Shown here: positions 7,353-13,584 of the stretch, piece by piece | Layout of the letters: each line of letters begins with the position of its first letter | Numbering within the stretch: the stretch's first letter is position 1 | Assembly (NCBI GenBank): GCA_021151685.1 | Contig: JAGKWS010000107.1 | Coordinates: 1-20,940 of the forward strand | DNA length: 20,940 bases | DNA from: Chitinophagaceae bacterium | GTDB lineage: Bacteria > Bacteroidota > Bacteroidia > Chitinophagales > Chitinophagaceae | Reading direction: 5' to 3' | The notes under the pieces: model-generated | Seen by the model: only the letters and a program-made list of their open reading frames with translations | Told to the model about the DNA's origin: nothing | Database searches by the model: none | Position numbers and translations under genes: made by a program

Positions 7353-7937
7353 ATGGACGAACACCTCGAGTTCCGGCAGGTTAAGCCCGGCAAACATCTT
7401 TCTGCATATGTCGACAATTTCTGGATGTTGTGCAACCATTCGGACGAGCGAAAATTTGTTACCGGTTTGCCCGATGGTCGTATCGATTTGTTTTTTACCT
7501 CGGCCACACACATGCCCTATCAGGTAATACTTTTAGGTTTGGCCACAACTGCCGATCAGGCAACCGTAGAACCCGGCGTAAAAATGTTCGCAGTAAGTTT
7601 CCGTTTGCCTGCTGTCGAAAATATATTGGGCCAGAAAGTGGCGGGGCTGGTGAACGGTGCCATGTCTCTTCCAGCCGGTATTTTTTGGCCGCCAAGGCAA
7701 ATAAATAGGTACTTCAATGAATATTTTGGCGTATCGCTAAAGGCATATTGTAGTATTCTCAGGTTCCGGGCTTCGCTCAATCATATTGCCCATGGCAAGC
7801 TTTTCCCCGAGCTCAATTTTACAGACCAGAATCATTTCATCAAGGAAATAAAAAAGTTCTCGGGTGCGGTGCCCGGTGTGCTGGCTCGCAACCAAAATGA
7901 CCGTTTTATACTATTGTCGGCCATAAAGGACCAATAA
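7353..7937 (+). CDS. AraC-type regulator with shortened DNA-binding domain
   Basis: A 194-residue protein. Residues 1-110 resemble the N-terminal sensor domain of Bacteroidota AraC regulators (LSAYVDNFW, GLPDGRIDLFF, a GLAT strand, VEPGVKMFAVSFRLPA). The C-terminal part carries the end of a helix-turn-helix domain: PPRQINRYFNEYFGVSLKAY, LRFRASLNHI, and FTDQNHFIKEIKKFSG. Full-length relatives run to about 250-270 residues and have a linker plus the first helices of the DNA-binding domain between these parts; here the sensor runs almost directly into the first recognition helix. This looks like an in-frame internal deletion, which should weaken DNA binding. It lies 23 bases upstream of the monooxygenase it probably once controlled. 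Confidence 0.7.
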   Translation: MDEHLEFRQVKPGKHLSAYVDNFWMLCNHSDERKFVTGLPDGRIDLFFTSATHMPYQVILLGLATTADQATVEPGVKMFAVSFRLPAVENILGQKVAGLVNGAMSLPAGIFWPPRQINRYFNEYFGVSLKAYCSILRFRASLNHIAHGKLFPELNFTDQNHFIKEIKKFSGAVPGVLARNQNDRFILLSAIKDQ

Positions 7938-7960
7938 TTTTGTGTCATAAATCAATTGAT

Positions 7961-9151
7961 ATGAACACGAAATTGAAAGGAAAAATAGTTGCCATTGTAG
8001 GTGGCGGCCCCGGCGGATTGACGCTGGCGAGGCTACTGCAACAAAGGGGTATAGAAGTTAACGTCTATGAACGAGATGTAGATGAACATGCCAGAGTACA
8101 GGGTGCCCCGCTCGATCTGCACGACGATTCTGGAATTGCAGCCTTGCAACAGGCAAACCTGATGGATGAATTTCGACAGAACTACATGCCCGGGGCCGAT
8201 AGGATGCAGATAATGGATGCCAGTGCCCATGTGCATTTTACCGACCACCACCAGAAACCAATTGAGGATTTTGGAGCGCAACACTTTCGGCCAGAGATAG
8301 ACCGGGGCGTATTGAGAACCATGCTGGTCAAATCATTGAAGACAGATACCATTGTTTGGAACAGCCATTTTGTAGCCATGCAGCAGAGCGGCAATGGCTG
8401 GCAATTGCAGTTCAAGAATCGGGCTGGTATATATGCCGATGTAGTGATTGGTGCCGATGGAGCCAACTCTAAAATAAGACCGTACCTCACAAACATTGGC
8501 CCTTTCTATTCAGGCATTACTATGATTGAGGGCAATATTTACAATGCAAGCCAAACCGCAGCGGCAATTTCGTCTCTCTTGAAGGGTGGCAAAATAATGG
8601 CATTTGGTAATGGCTATAATATACTGATGGGGCAGAAAGCGGGCGATGCTATTGGTTTCTACCTCAGCTTTAATGCCCCGGATGGCTGGGTAAAGCAGCA
8701 TGGTCCCGATTTTGGCGACAGAGATGCCGTAAAAAATTGGTTTGTAAAAACATACCACGATTGGGATCCCATTTGGTGCCAGTTGTTTCAGCAGGTCGAC
8801 ATTCCATTAATACCACGTCCCATTTATTGCATGCCGTTAAATCAGGCCTGGCCGGCACAAACCAACCTCACCATTATTGGAGATGCAGCACATGTAATGC
8901 CACCATTTGCCGGCGAGGGCGTGAATATGGCCATGAAGGATGCATTAGATGTATGCAACTGTCTGACAGATGACACGTACGAAACATTGCAACAATCTAT
9001 TGCAGCATATGAGCGCATGATGCGCGAGCGTGCGTCGGCCGCTGCCCGGGAATCGCTCCTCAATGGTGAGCGCATGCACAGTGCCACTGCACTGGCCCAT
9101 ATGTTGGCCTTTTTTGCAGGGTTACAGGAGCATGCTCTACCCGGTGCTTAG
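7961..9151 (+). CDS. FAD-dependent monooxygenase, Tet(X)-like
   Basis: A 396-residue class A flavoprotein monooxygenase. The FAD-binding GGGPGG is at 14-19, ending in VYERD at 35-39; the DG motif VVIGADGANSKIR is at 161-173; the GD motif IIGDAAHVMPPFAGEGVN is at 305-322. Sequence order and wording (LLQQRGIEVNVYERD, APLDLH, LKTDTIVW, FAGEGVN) closely recall Tet(X), which hydroxylates tetracyclines. The substrate-facing part differs from what I remember of Tet(X), so activity on tetracycline is not established. I chose ATG 7961 over the upstream TTG at 7940 because it places the Rossmann strand near the N-terminus. No membrane segment is seen. The stop codon touches a fold-back repeat. Confidence 0.85.
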   Translation: MNTKLKGKIVAIVGGGPGGLTLARLLQQRGIEVNVYERDVDEHARVQGAPLDLHDDSGIAALQQANLMDEFRQNYMPGADRMQIMDASAHVHFTDHHQKPIEDFGAQHFRPEIDRGVLRTMLVKSLKTDTIVWNSHFVAMQQSGNGWQLQFKNRAGIYADVVIGADGANSKIRPYLTNIGPFYSGITMIEGNIYNASQTAAAISSLLKGGKIMAFGNGYNILMGQKAGDAIGFYLSFNAPDGWVKQHGPDFGDRDAVKNWFVKTYHDWDPIWCQLFQQVDIPLIPRPIYCMPLNQAWPAQTNLTIIGDAAHVMPPFAGEGVNMAMKDALDVCNCLTDDTYETLQQSIAAYERMMRERASAAARESLLNGERMHSATALAHMLAFFAGLQEHALPGA

Positions 9152-9311
9152 AGCCTGTTTAAGATTTATTGCTTGTGTTTATTATGAGCGTTGTTTTTGA
9201 GCGAAACGAGGCACATTTTGCAGCCATAGCCATTCCTATGGCGAAAAATGTAACGAAGTTGCAGCCAAAAACAACCATAAGAAAAGCAATGAATAAATCT
9301 TAAACCGGCTC
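9151..9311. repeat. 161-bp fold-back (MITE-like) element A
   Basis: The ends are inverted repeats of 20 bases differing at one position: GAGCCTGTTTAAGATTTATT at 9151-9170 and its near-complement at 9292-9311. Pairing continues inward (TTGTTTTTG with CAAAAACAA; ACATTTT with AAAATGT) to a central perfect hairpin, GCCATAG and CTATGGC, at 9223-9242. The whole element folds on itself and has no coding frame. Its first base is the last base of the monooxygenase stop, and it ends 12 bases before the stop of the converging thioesterase gene. An imperfect tandem copy of its outer end (CTTAAACCGGCT, CTTAAACCAGCC) fills 9299-9322. It may terminate transcription from both sides. Confidence 0.8.
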
Positions 9312-9323
9312 TTAAACCAGCCC

Positions 9324-9821
9324 TTAGTGTTTGGAAGTCAATTCTTGTTTTATCATATCTATACGTTCCTGTATAGTATTCCCTCTCACCTCGGCAACCA
9401 ACGTATTTGCCCAATCAACCAATTCTGTAGGGTGTAGCTCTCTACGCCCCGTTTGCAGGTTAATGTAGGTAAGCGTGCTGCGCAGCAATGCTTTCAGTTG
9501 TGTACCAGTCTCATTCAGCATCATTATTTCTACAAACAAGGTGTCTTCGGCAACACCAAGTACCAACGATGTTATGGTAACTGTTTCATCAAACCGGGCA
9601 GGCTTCAGGTATTGTATCTCGTGATGGGTAACCACCCAGCCACGATTTTGTTTATAGTGGTCGTTGAAGAGAAAATTGTAATTGTCCTGCAAATGGTCTT
9701 GCCGGGCCGAAATCATATAGTCGAGATAGCGGGCATTGTTGAGGTGCCCAAACATGTCGCAGTCATGAAACCGTATTTTGTACTGCGAAGACGGTGCCTT
9801 ATTGATGGTTTGCATACTCAT
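9324..9821 (-). CDS. Hotdog-fold acyl-CoA thioesterase
   Basis: A 165-residue protein of the 4HBT/YbgC-like hotdog family. The signature HDCDMFGHLNNARYLDYM spans 19-36, with the acidic residue expected for catalysis in Asp20-x-Asp22 and the GHxNN turn after it; EIQYLKPARFDETVTI is the second conserved strand. Family enzymes hydrolyse acyl-CoA thioesters in the cytoplasm; the acyl group is not predictable. The start overlaps the upstream DinB gene by an ATGA, and another ATG lies two codons in. It is the last gene of the thiolase operon and is followed by the fold-back element. Confidence 0.85.
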   Translation of the reverse strand: MSMQTINKAPSSQYKIRFHDCDMFGHLNNARYLDYMISARQDHLQDNYNFLFNDHYKQNRGWVVTHHEIQYLKPARFDETVTITSLVLGVAEDTLFVEIMMLNETGTQLKALLRSTLTYINLQTGRRELHPTELVDWANTLVAEVRGNTIQERIDMIKQELTSKH

Positions 9822-10402
9822 GCATTTGAAGATGAATCAGTGGAAGATTGCGAAAGGAACTCATCCGTAAAATGTCGCTTTGTTTTCTCTGCAGCAAATT
9901 TTTCAGCATTATATGCTTGCGACTGGCCGCGGGGTATAGACAGCGACTGCCATTGTGTTGCAGCAGCCATTTTGCCTATAAATACCATTTGCCCTACATG
10001 ATAGGGGTAATGTGCCAACTGCCGGTTGATGGCCTCCATCACCGAGTGCCCCTCATTGCGAATGTAAATGACCTTGTCAAGGTCGGCATCTGTAATACTG
10101 TCCAGTGCAGCAAAAAGGCAATTCCAGCCCTCGTTCCACAGTTGCAGCAGGGCTGCCCTATCCAGTGGTTGTTGGGCAAATTCCGCATCGCGGTTGCGCC
10201 ATTCCTTTTCGCCATCGGTGGTTAGGAAATCCGTCCACCGCGATAACATGTTGCCATACAGGTGCCGCACAATAGTGGCTATGCTGTTGCACGCTTCGTT
10301 ATATTGCCAATTCAGATGGTCGTCCTGCAATTGGTCTATTGTTTTTTCGCCCAGGTGTTTGTAATAAGCAAATTGTTTGCGGGCACTTTCTATGTAACTC
10401 AT
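9818..10402 (-). CDS. DinB-superfamily protein (DUF1572-like)
   Basis: A 194-residue four-helix-bundle protein. RHLYGNMLSRWTDFLTTDG (46-64) and HYPYHVGQ (131-138) are the signatures I associate with DUF1572. His47, His131 and His135 fit the three-histidine metal site of DinB/YfiT-type proteins. Characterised superfamily members include thiol-dependent S-transferases (bacillithiol, mycothiol) and isomerases; no substrate is known for this branch. The Ser/Ala-rich last 15 residues look disordered. It starts 18 bases after the second DinB gene and overlaps the thioesterase by four bases. Confidence 0.8.
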   Translation of the reverse strand: MSYIESARKQFAYYKHLGEKTIDQLQDDHLNWQYNEACNSIATIVRHLYGNMLSRWTDFLTTDGEKEWRNRDAEFAQQPLDRAALLQLWNEGWNCLFAALDSITDADLDKVIYIRNEGHSVMEAINRQLAHYPYHVGQMVFIGKMAAATQWQSLSIPRGQSQAYNAEKFAAEKTKRHFTDEFLSQSSTDSSSNA

Positions 10403-10420
10403 GTTAGTGGTATTTCAAGG

Positions 10421-10945
10421 TTATTGTTTCCTGTCGTGCAGTATAGATAAATAGCTGACCCACGGCCCCACGGTTGTGGTATTATGTTTGGCCATGATGC
10501 GGATGATTTGTGCGGTATGCGCCAGGTCGTGCGTGGCCCATGTGGCGAGTAGCTGTGCCAGCGTTACCGTACCCAATGCCGGGTGTATGGCCGTTTTGTG
10601 CAGGTACTGCGGTTCTATGCCAAGGTGGTGTAGTTGCTGTAAAGCAACAGTACGTGCCTGTGTAAAGCGGGCAATGAGCGCATCGGTATCTTGCAACTCA
10701 CCAAATTGGGTACTGACATCGAAGGTGGTAAATACCGGAGGCACTGCCGATTGAACAACGAGACGGATGCGCGGAATCCAATTATGCACATCGGCATATA
10801 TAAGGTGAGCCAGCACCTCCGGCACAGTCCATGTGCCCGGCCCCTCGTTTTGATGGGTGTAGTGTGCCGGCACATTGGTAAGTAATGTTTGCAATACAAG
10901 CGGTGTGCGCTGTAGTATGTCGGTGGTTTGTGTTATCTCTATCAT
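10421..10945 (-). CDS. DinB-superfamily protein (DinB_2-like)
   Basis: A 174-residue helical bundle protein only distantly similar to its neighbour. PGTWTVPEVLAHLIYADVHNW (36-56) and THDLAHTAQI (138-147) are typical of the DinB_2 group. His47, His139 and His143 form a putative metal triad with the same HxxxH spacing as the adjacent DinB protein. The N-terminus overlaps the thiolase stop by ATGA, so translation is probably coupled. Two divergent DinB proteins side by side suggest separate substrates or a heteromeric pair rather than a recent duplication. Confidence 0.8.
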   Translation of the reverse strand: MIEITQTTDILQRTPLVLQTLLTNVPAHYTHQNEGPGTWTVPEVLAHLIYADVHNWIPRIRLVVQSAVPPVFTTFDVSTQFGELQDTDALIARFTQARTVALQQLHHLGIEPQYLHKTAIHPALGTVTLAQLLATWATHDLAHTAQIIRIMAKHNTTTVGPWVSYLSILHDRKQ

Positions 10946-12132
10946 GCTGTGTATTGCATATTTTCTATAATCATTGCTGTAGCACCACCGCCGCCATTAC
11001 ATATGGCCGCTACACCATACCGTTTGCCCTCCTGCAGTAATGCCCATACCAGTGTGCAGAGAATGCGCGCACCCGATGCACCCAACGGATGCCCTATGGC
11101 TACCGCCCCTCCGTATATATTCAGCTTGTGCATGGGTATACCCAGCAATTGCCTGTTGGCCAATGCCACAGCCGCATACGCTTCGTTTATTTCAAAAAGG
11201 TCTATATCGCTTACAGAGAGGTTTGCCAGTTGCAGTGCCTTATTAATGGCTGTGGTGGGGGCTATGCTATACCATTCAGGGGCCAGTGCCGCATCGGCAT
11301 ATGCCACTATACGGGCCAGCGGTGCCAGGCCATGTTCTGCTACCGCATTGGCCGATGCCAGTACAAGGGCCGCTGCACCATCATTCAGGTTGCTCGCATT
11401 GGCTGCTGTAATAGTGCCGTTTTCTTCAAACACAGGTTTCAGCTTCGGTACTTTTTCAGGCACCAGTTTGTAAATGTCTTCATCGGCATCAAGCGTTACA
11501 GTTGTTTTGCCCATCGTTACTGTTACAGGTGCTATCTCGGCAGTAAACTTGCCCGCCTCTGTAGCCGCTACCGCTTTTTGGTAAGATGCAAGGGTATATT
11601 CGTCCTGTGCCACACGGTCTATATTGTACGTCCTTGCGCACAATTCGGCAAGGTTGCCCATGTGCTGGTGCCAAAAGCTATCTGTCAAACCATCTTGTGT
11701 CAGGCCATCCTTAAGTGTTTCGTGCCCCAGCTTCAGCGGTTGCCGGCGGTGCAGATAGTGCGGCACATTACTCATACTTTCCATTCCTCCGGCTACTACT
11801 ACATCATCCAGCCCCAGGGCTATTTGCTGTGCCCCTATCACCACAGCCTTCATGCCCGATGCACATACTTTGTTGATGGTGGTAGCATCGGTAGTGGGCG
11901 GTATACCGGCATGTATGGCCGCCTGCCGCGCAGGCGACTGTCCCAAACCGGCAGATAGTACATTGCCCATATACACCGAACCTACGTGGGTGCCCGGTAG
12001 TGGTGTAGCTGCCATAGCGGCCGCTATGGCATGGCTACCCAATTCTGTGGCCGATAGTGGCGAAAGCGACCCCAGAAAACCACCAGTTGGTGTTCTCTTT
12101 GCCGATACAATAAATACTTCCTGCGTTTTCAT
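10942..12132 (-). CDS. Acetyl-CoA acetyltransferase (thiolase)
   Basis: A 396-residue thiolase of normal length. The acyl-accepting cysteine is Cys90 (NKVCASGMK), the second loop is EINEAYA (314-320), GGAVAIGHPLGASGAR carries catalytic His348, and CNGGGGATAM carries Cys378. These complete the active site of biosynthetic or degradative thiolases, which interconvert two acetyl-CoA and acetoacetyl-CoA, or cleave 3-ketoacyl-CoA. Cytoplasmic tetramers are usual. It is the first gene of the four-gene operon and lies 14 bases downstream of a TetR-type palindrome. No hydroxyacyl-CoA dehydrogenase or enoyl-CoA hydratase is beside it, so a full beta-oxidation cassette is not present here. Confidence 0.93.
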   Translation of the reverse strand: MKTQEVFIVSAKRTPTGGFLGSLSPLSATELGSHAIAAAMAATPLPGTHVGSVYMGNVLSAGLGQSPARQAAIHAGIPPTTDATTINKVCASGMKAVVIGAQQIALGLDDVVVAGGMESMSNVPHYLHRRQPLKLGHETLKDGLTQDGLTDSFWHQHMGNLAELCARTYNIDRVAQDEYTLASYQKAVAATEAGKFTAEIAPVTVTMGKTTVTLDADEDIYKLVPEKVPKLKPVFEENGTITAANASNLNDGAAALVLASANAVAEHGLAPLARIVAYADAALAPEWYSIAPTTAINKALQLANLSVSDIDLFEINEAYAAVALANRQLLGIPMHKLNIYGGAVAIGHPLGASGARILCTLVWALLQEGKRYGVAAICNGGGGATAMIIENMQYTA

Positions 12133-12146
12133 TTTGCTTGCATTTT

Positions 12147-12166
12147 AATATACCAATCGGTATATT
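12147..12166. promoter_or_regulatory. TetR-type operator upstream of the thiolase operon
   Basis: AATATACCAATCGGTATATT has inverted half-sites AATATACC and GGTATATT around a 4-base centre. An identical 20-base copy lies upstream of tetR. It ends 14 bases before the thiolase ATG (12132), where bound repressor would block polymerase or start-site clearance. Binding by the neighbouring TetR protein is inference from position and identity. Confidence 0.75.
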
Positions 12167-12184
12167 TTTAGTGAAAAAAAATTA

Positions 12185-12341
12185 GTGAAGATGGCAAAAT
12201 AAAGTACACCGAGTTTAATGATTATATTTCTTTTGTGCAAAGCGCGGAATCCGCGAATGATGAATCATTTAAGGACTTCCGCAATGCCGCACAAGGGGAA
12301 TAGAATTGTTGAAATGGTTTACTTTATTTTGACATCTTCGC
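12185..12341. repeat. 157-bp fold-back (MITE-like) element B
   Basis: The terminal inverted repeats of 26 bases (12185-12210 and 12316-12341) match at 23 positions; both include CAAAATAAAGTA. Imperfect pairing continues inward through TTGTGC and GCGGAA words to a central AATGAT/ATCATT palindrome near 12277, so the whole element folds back. It is unrelated to element A at 9151-9311. It directly abuts the tetR stop codon and lies just upstream of the thiolase operator, insulating the two units. One plus-strand frame through it (12175-12300) stays open and looks protein-like but has no start codon. Confidence 0.75.
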
Positions 12342-12932
12342 TTATACACTCAATCCATTAATAAAATCCTCAAGAAAAGCCATAGCTATATGTAGCTCGG
12401 TAGTTGTCCCCGTAACCTTACATTGCATAATCGCACCCTCTATCACCGTCATCATCACCACGGCCACTTGCGTAGGTTTGGTGTTGCTATTTAATTCTTG
12501 TCGTGCTATACCGCGCAATACCTGATTTTCCAGCGATTGTTTCCAAAAACTAAGCGCATTAGCTGCTTTTTCTCGTAGCTGTGGGTGGGTATCATCCGCT
12601 TCGGTAGCGGTGTTTAGTATGGGGCAACCCGCCTGCAAAAATGGTATCTGCAAAAAATGCCTATATACCTTAGGGTACACCAGTAGTCGGTCTATAGCAT
12701 GCTCATGAGCCAATATTTCGGCTTTAAGGTAGTTGGTAATGCGCTGAAAATTGGCATCAAATGCAGCCAATGCTACCTCGTCCTTATTGGCAAAGTTGCC
12801 ATAAATGGCACCCTTGGTCAGGCCGGTAACCTCTATCAGGTCGGCAAGCGAGGTGCCGGCAAAACCCCGGCTATTAAATACCGGGCTTGCTTTGTCTATT
12901 ATATATTGCCGTGTACGTTCCGACTTTTTCAC
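12342..12932 (-). CDS. TetR-family transcriptional repressor
   Basis: A 196-residue regulator starting at GTG 12932 (KKSERTRQYII). The N-terminal helix-turn-helix spans about 29-48 (LADLIEVTGLTKGAIYGNFA), with YGNF as the usual end of the recognition helix. The C-terminal ligand domain includes GCPILNTATEADDTHP, which I recall from AcrR/YfiR-like members. A second GTG at 12941 is also possible; the longer in-frame extension upstream would run through the operator and reads like non-coding DNA, so I reject it. A perfect palindrome sits 32 bases upstream and is repeated before the thiolase. Auto-repression and control of the thiolase operon are the simplest reading; the inducer may be an acyl-CoA or a substrate of the nearby pump. 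Confidence 0.88.
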   Translation of the reverse strand: MKKSERTRQYIIDKASPVFNSRGFAGTSLADLIEVTGLTKGAIYGNFANKDEVALAAFDANFQRITNYLKAEILAHEHAIDRLLVYPKVYRHFLQIPFLQAGCPILNTATEADDTHPQLREKAANALSFWKQSLENQVLRGIARQELNSNTKPTQVAVVMMTVIEGAIMQCKVTGTTTELHIAMAFLEDFINGLSV

Positions 12933-12963
12933 GGGAAGCACTATTTTGATGTAAAGGTAACAA

Positions 12964-12983
12964 AATATACCAATCGGTATATT
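12964..12983. promoter_or_regulatory. TetR-type operator upstream of tetR
   Basis: Identical in all 20 bases to the site at 12147-12166. On the minus strand the palindrome runs straight into a TATATTTTG stretch resembling a -7 box, so bound protein would cover the tetR promoter. It also lies between tetR and the plus-strand efflux region, about 600 bases from the adaptor start. Confidence 0.75.
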
Positions 12984-12999
12984 AATAAGAAAAACTATT

Positions 13000-13014
13000 T
13001 CCCAATCAGTATTT
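13000..13014. promoter_or_regulatory. Degenerate second operator-like site
   Basis: TCCCAATCAGTATTT matches the operator core TACCAATCGGTATAT at 12 of 15 positions and is offset from the perfect copy by 32 bases, about three helical turns. It might be a low-affinity site allowing two dimers to bind on one face, or a decayed copy. Confidence 0.3.
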
Positions 13015-13060
13015 CTTATACCCCAAAAGGCGATACAAGAAGTCGGCTTTAACTTAAATT

Positions 13061-13501
13061 TTGCTGAATAGTTTCTATATTCGCCCAATTATATTACAAG
13101 AATTGTCATTTCAAGGCCGATATATATCCTTTTTCAGGCACCTCGTATTGGGGGTGTTGGCCTTGTTATGCATCGTCATAATGTCGGCTGGGCCACAACC
13201 AGCCACACATCACCAGCGCAATACCATCTTCCACCACATCCTTAAAGATGTCAGCAGCGATCCTCGTACCGACCTGCAAGATGATTATTCGCACATAGTA
13301 AAAAACAGCAGGTCTCGCATTCACCAGAACGTCTACCGCAAACGCATTATTCATGCGCAGTCTCCGGTGGTTATGTTGTCCTCGCTGGCCATAGTACCCT
13401 ACTATACCTGGTATTGTGCATTACGGTCATGTGGAGGACTGCCTCGCTTTTTTCTTCGTCCCGGCTATTACGTACACCTGTTCAGGTGTGCCGTTTTCTG
13501 A
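13061..13501 (+). CDS. Hypothetical small membrane protein (uncertain)
   Basis: An open frame of up to 146 residues with only TTG starts near its 5' end (13061 or 13103). It encodes a hydrophobic segment (HLVLGVLALLCIVIMSAGP), then about 55 polar residues rich in His, Arg and Asp, then a second hydrophobic stretch (VVMLSSLAIVPYYTWYCAL). The last 25 residues look less protein-like. I recognise no family. A TATATTCG word at 13076-13083 is a one-mismatch -7 box. It could be a small membrane protein leading the efflux operon, a decayed gene, or a chance frame. It ends 83 bases before the adaptor ATG. Confidence 0.3.
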   Translation: MLNSFYIRPIILQELSFQGRYISFFRHLVLGVLALLCIVIMSAGPQPATHHQRNTIFHHILKDVSSDPRTDLQDDYSHIVKNSRSRIHQNVYRKRIIHAQSPVVMLSSLAIVPYYTWYCALRSCGGLPRFFLRPGYYVHLFRCAVF

Positions 13502-13584
13502 TAGATAAACAATTTGGAATGGTTATTTGCAGTGTGCCGCATGGTATGCTGTGTATTCTTTTGTTTTATCTCTTAAATGCAACT

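Noticed and set aside
9299..9322. Tandem 12-base units as a CRISPR-like or microsatellite array
   Set aside because: Only two imperfect units with no spacers; better explained as duplication of the outer end of fold-back element A.
11089..11958. 289-codon plus-strand open frame
   Set aside because: Antisense to the thiolase, with Cys/Tyr/Arg-rich, non-protein-like composition; the thiolase active-site motifs prove the other strand.
12933..13088. N-terminal extension of TetR to an ATG at 13088
   Set aside because: It would translate through the operator palindrome and give a hydrophobic leader unlike TetR proteins, which start a few residues before the first helix.
13414..13584. Longer start for the efflux adaptor
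   Set aside because: It would place 57 extra residues before a normal lipoprotein signal and overlap another frame; the ATG at 13585 gives a proper lipoprotein.
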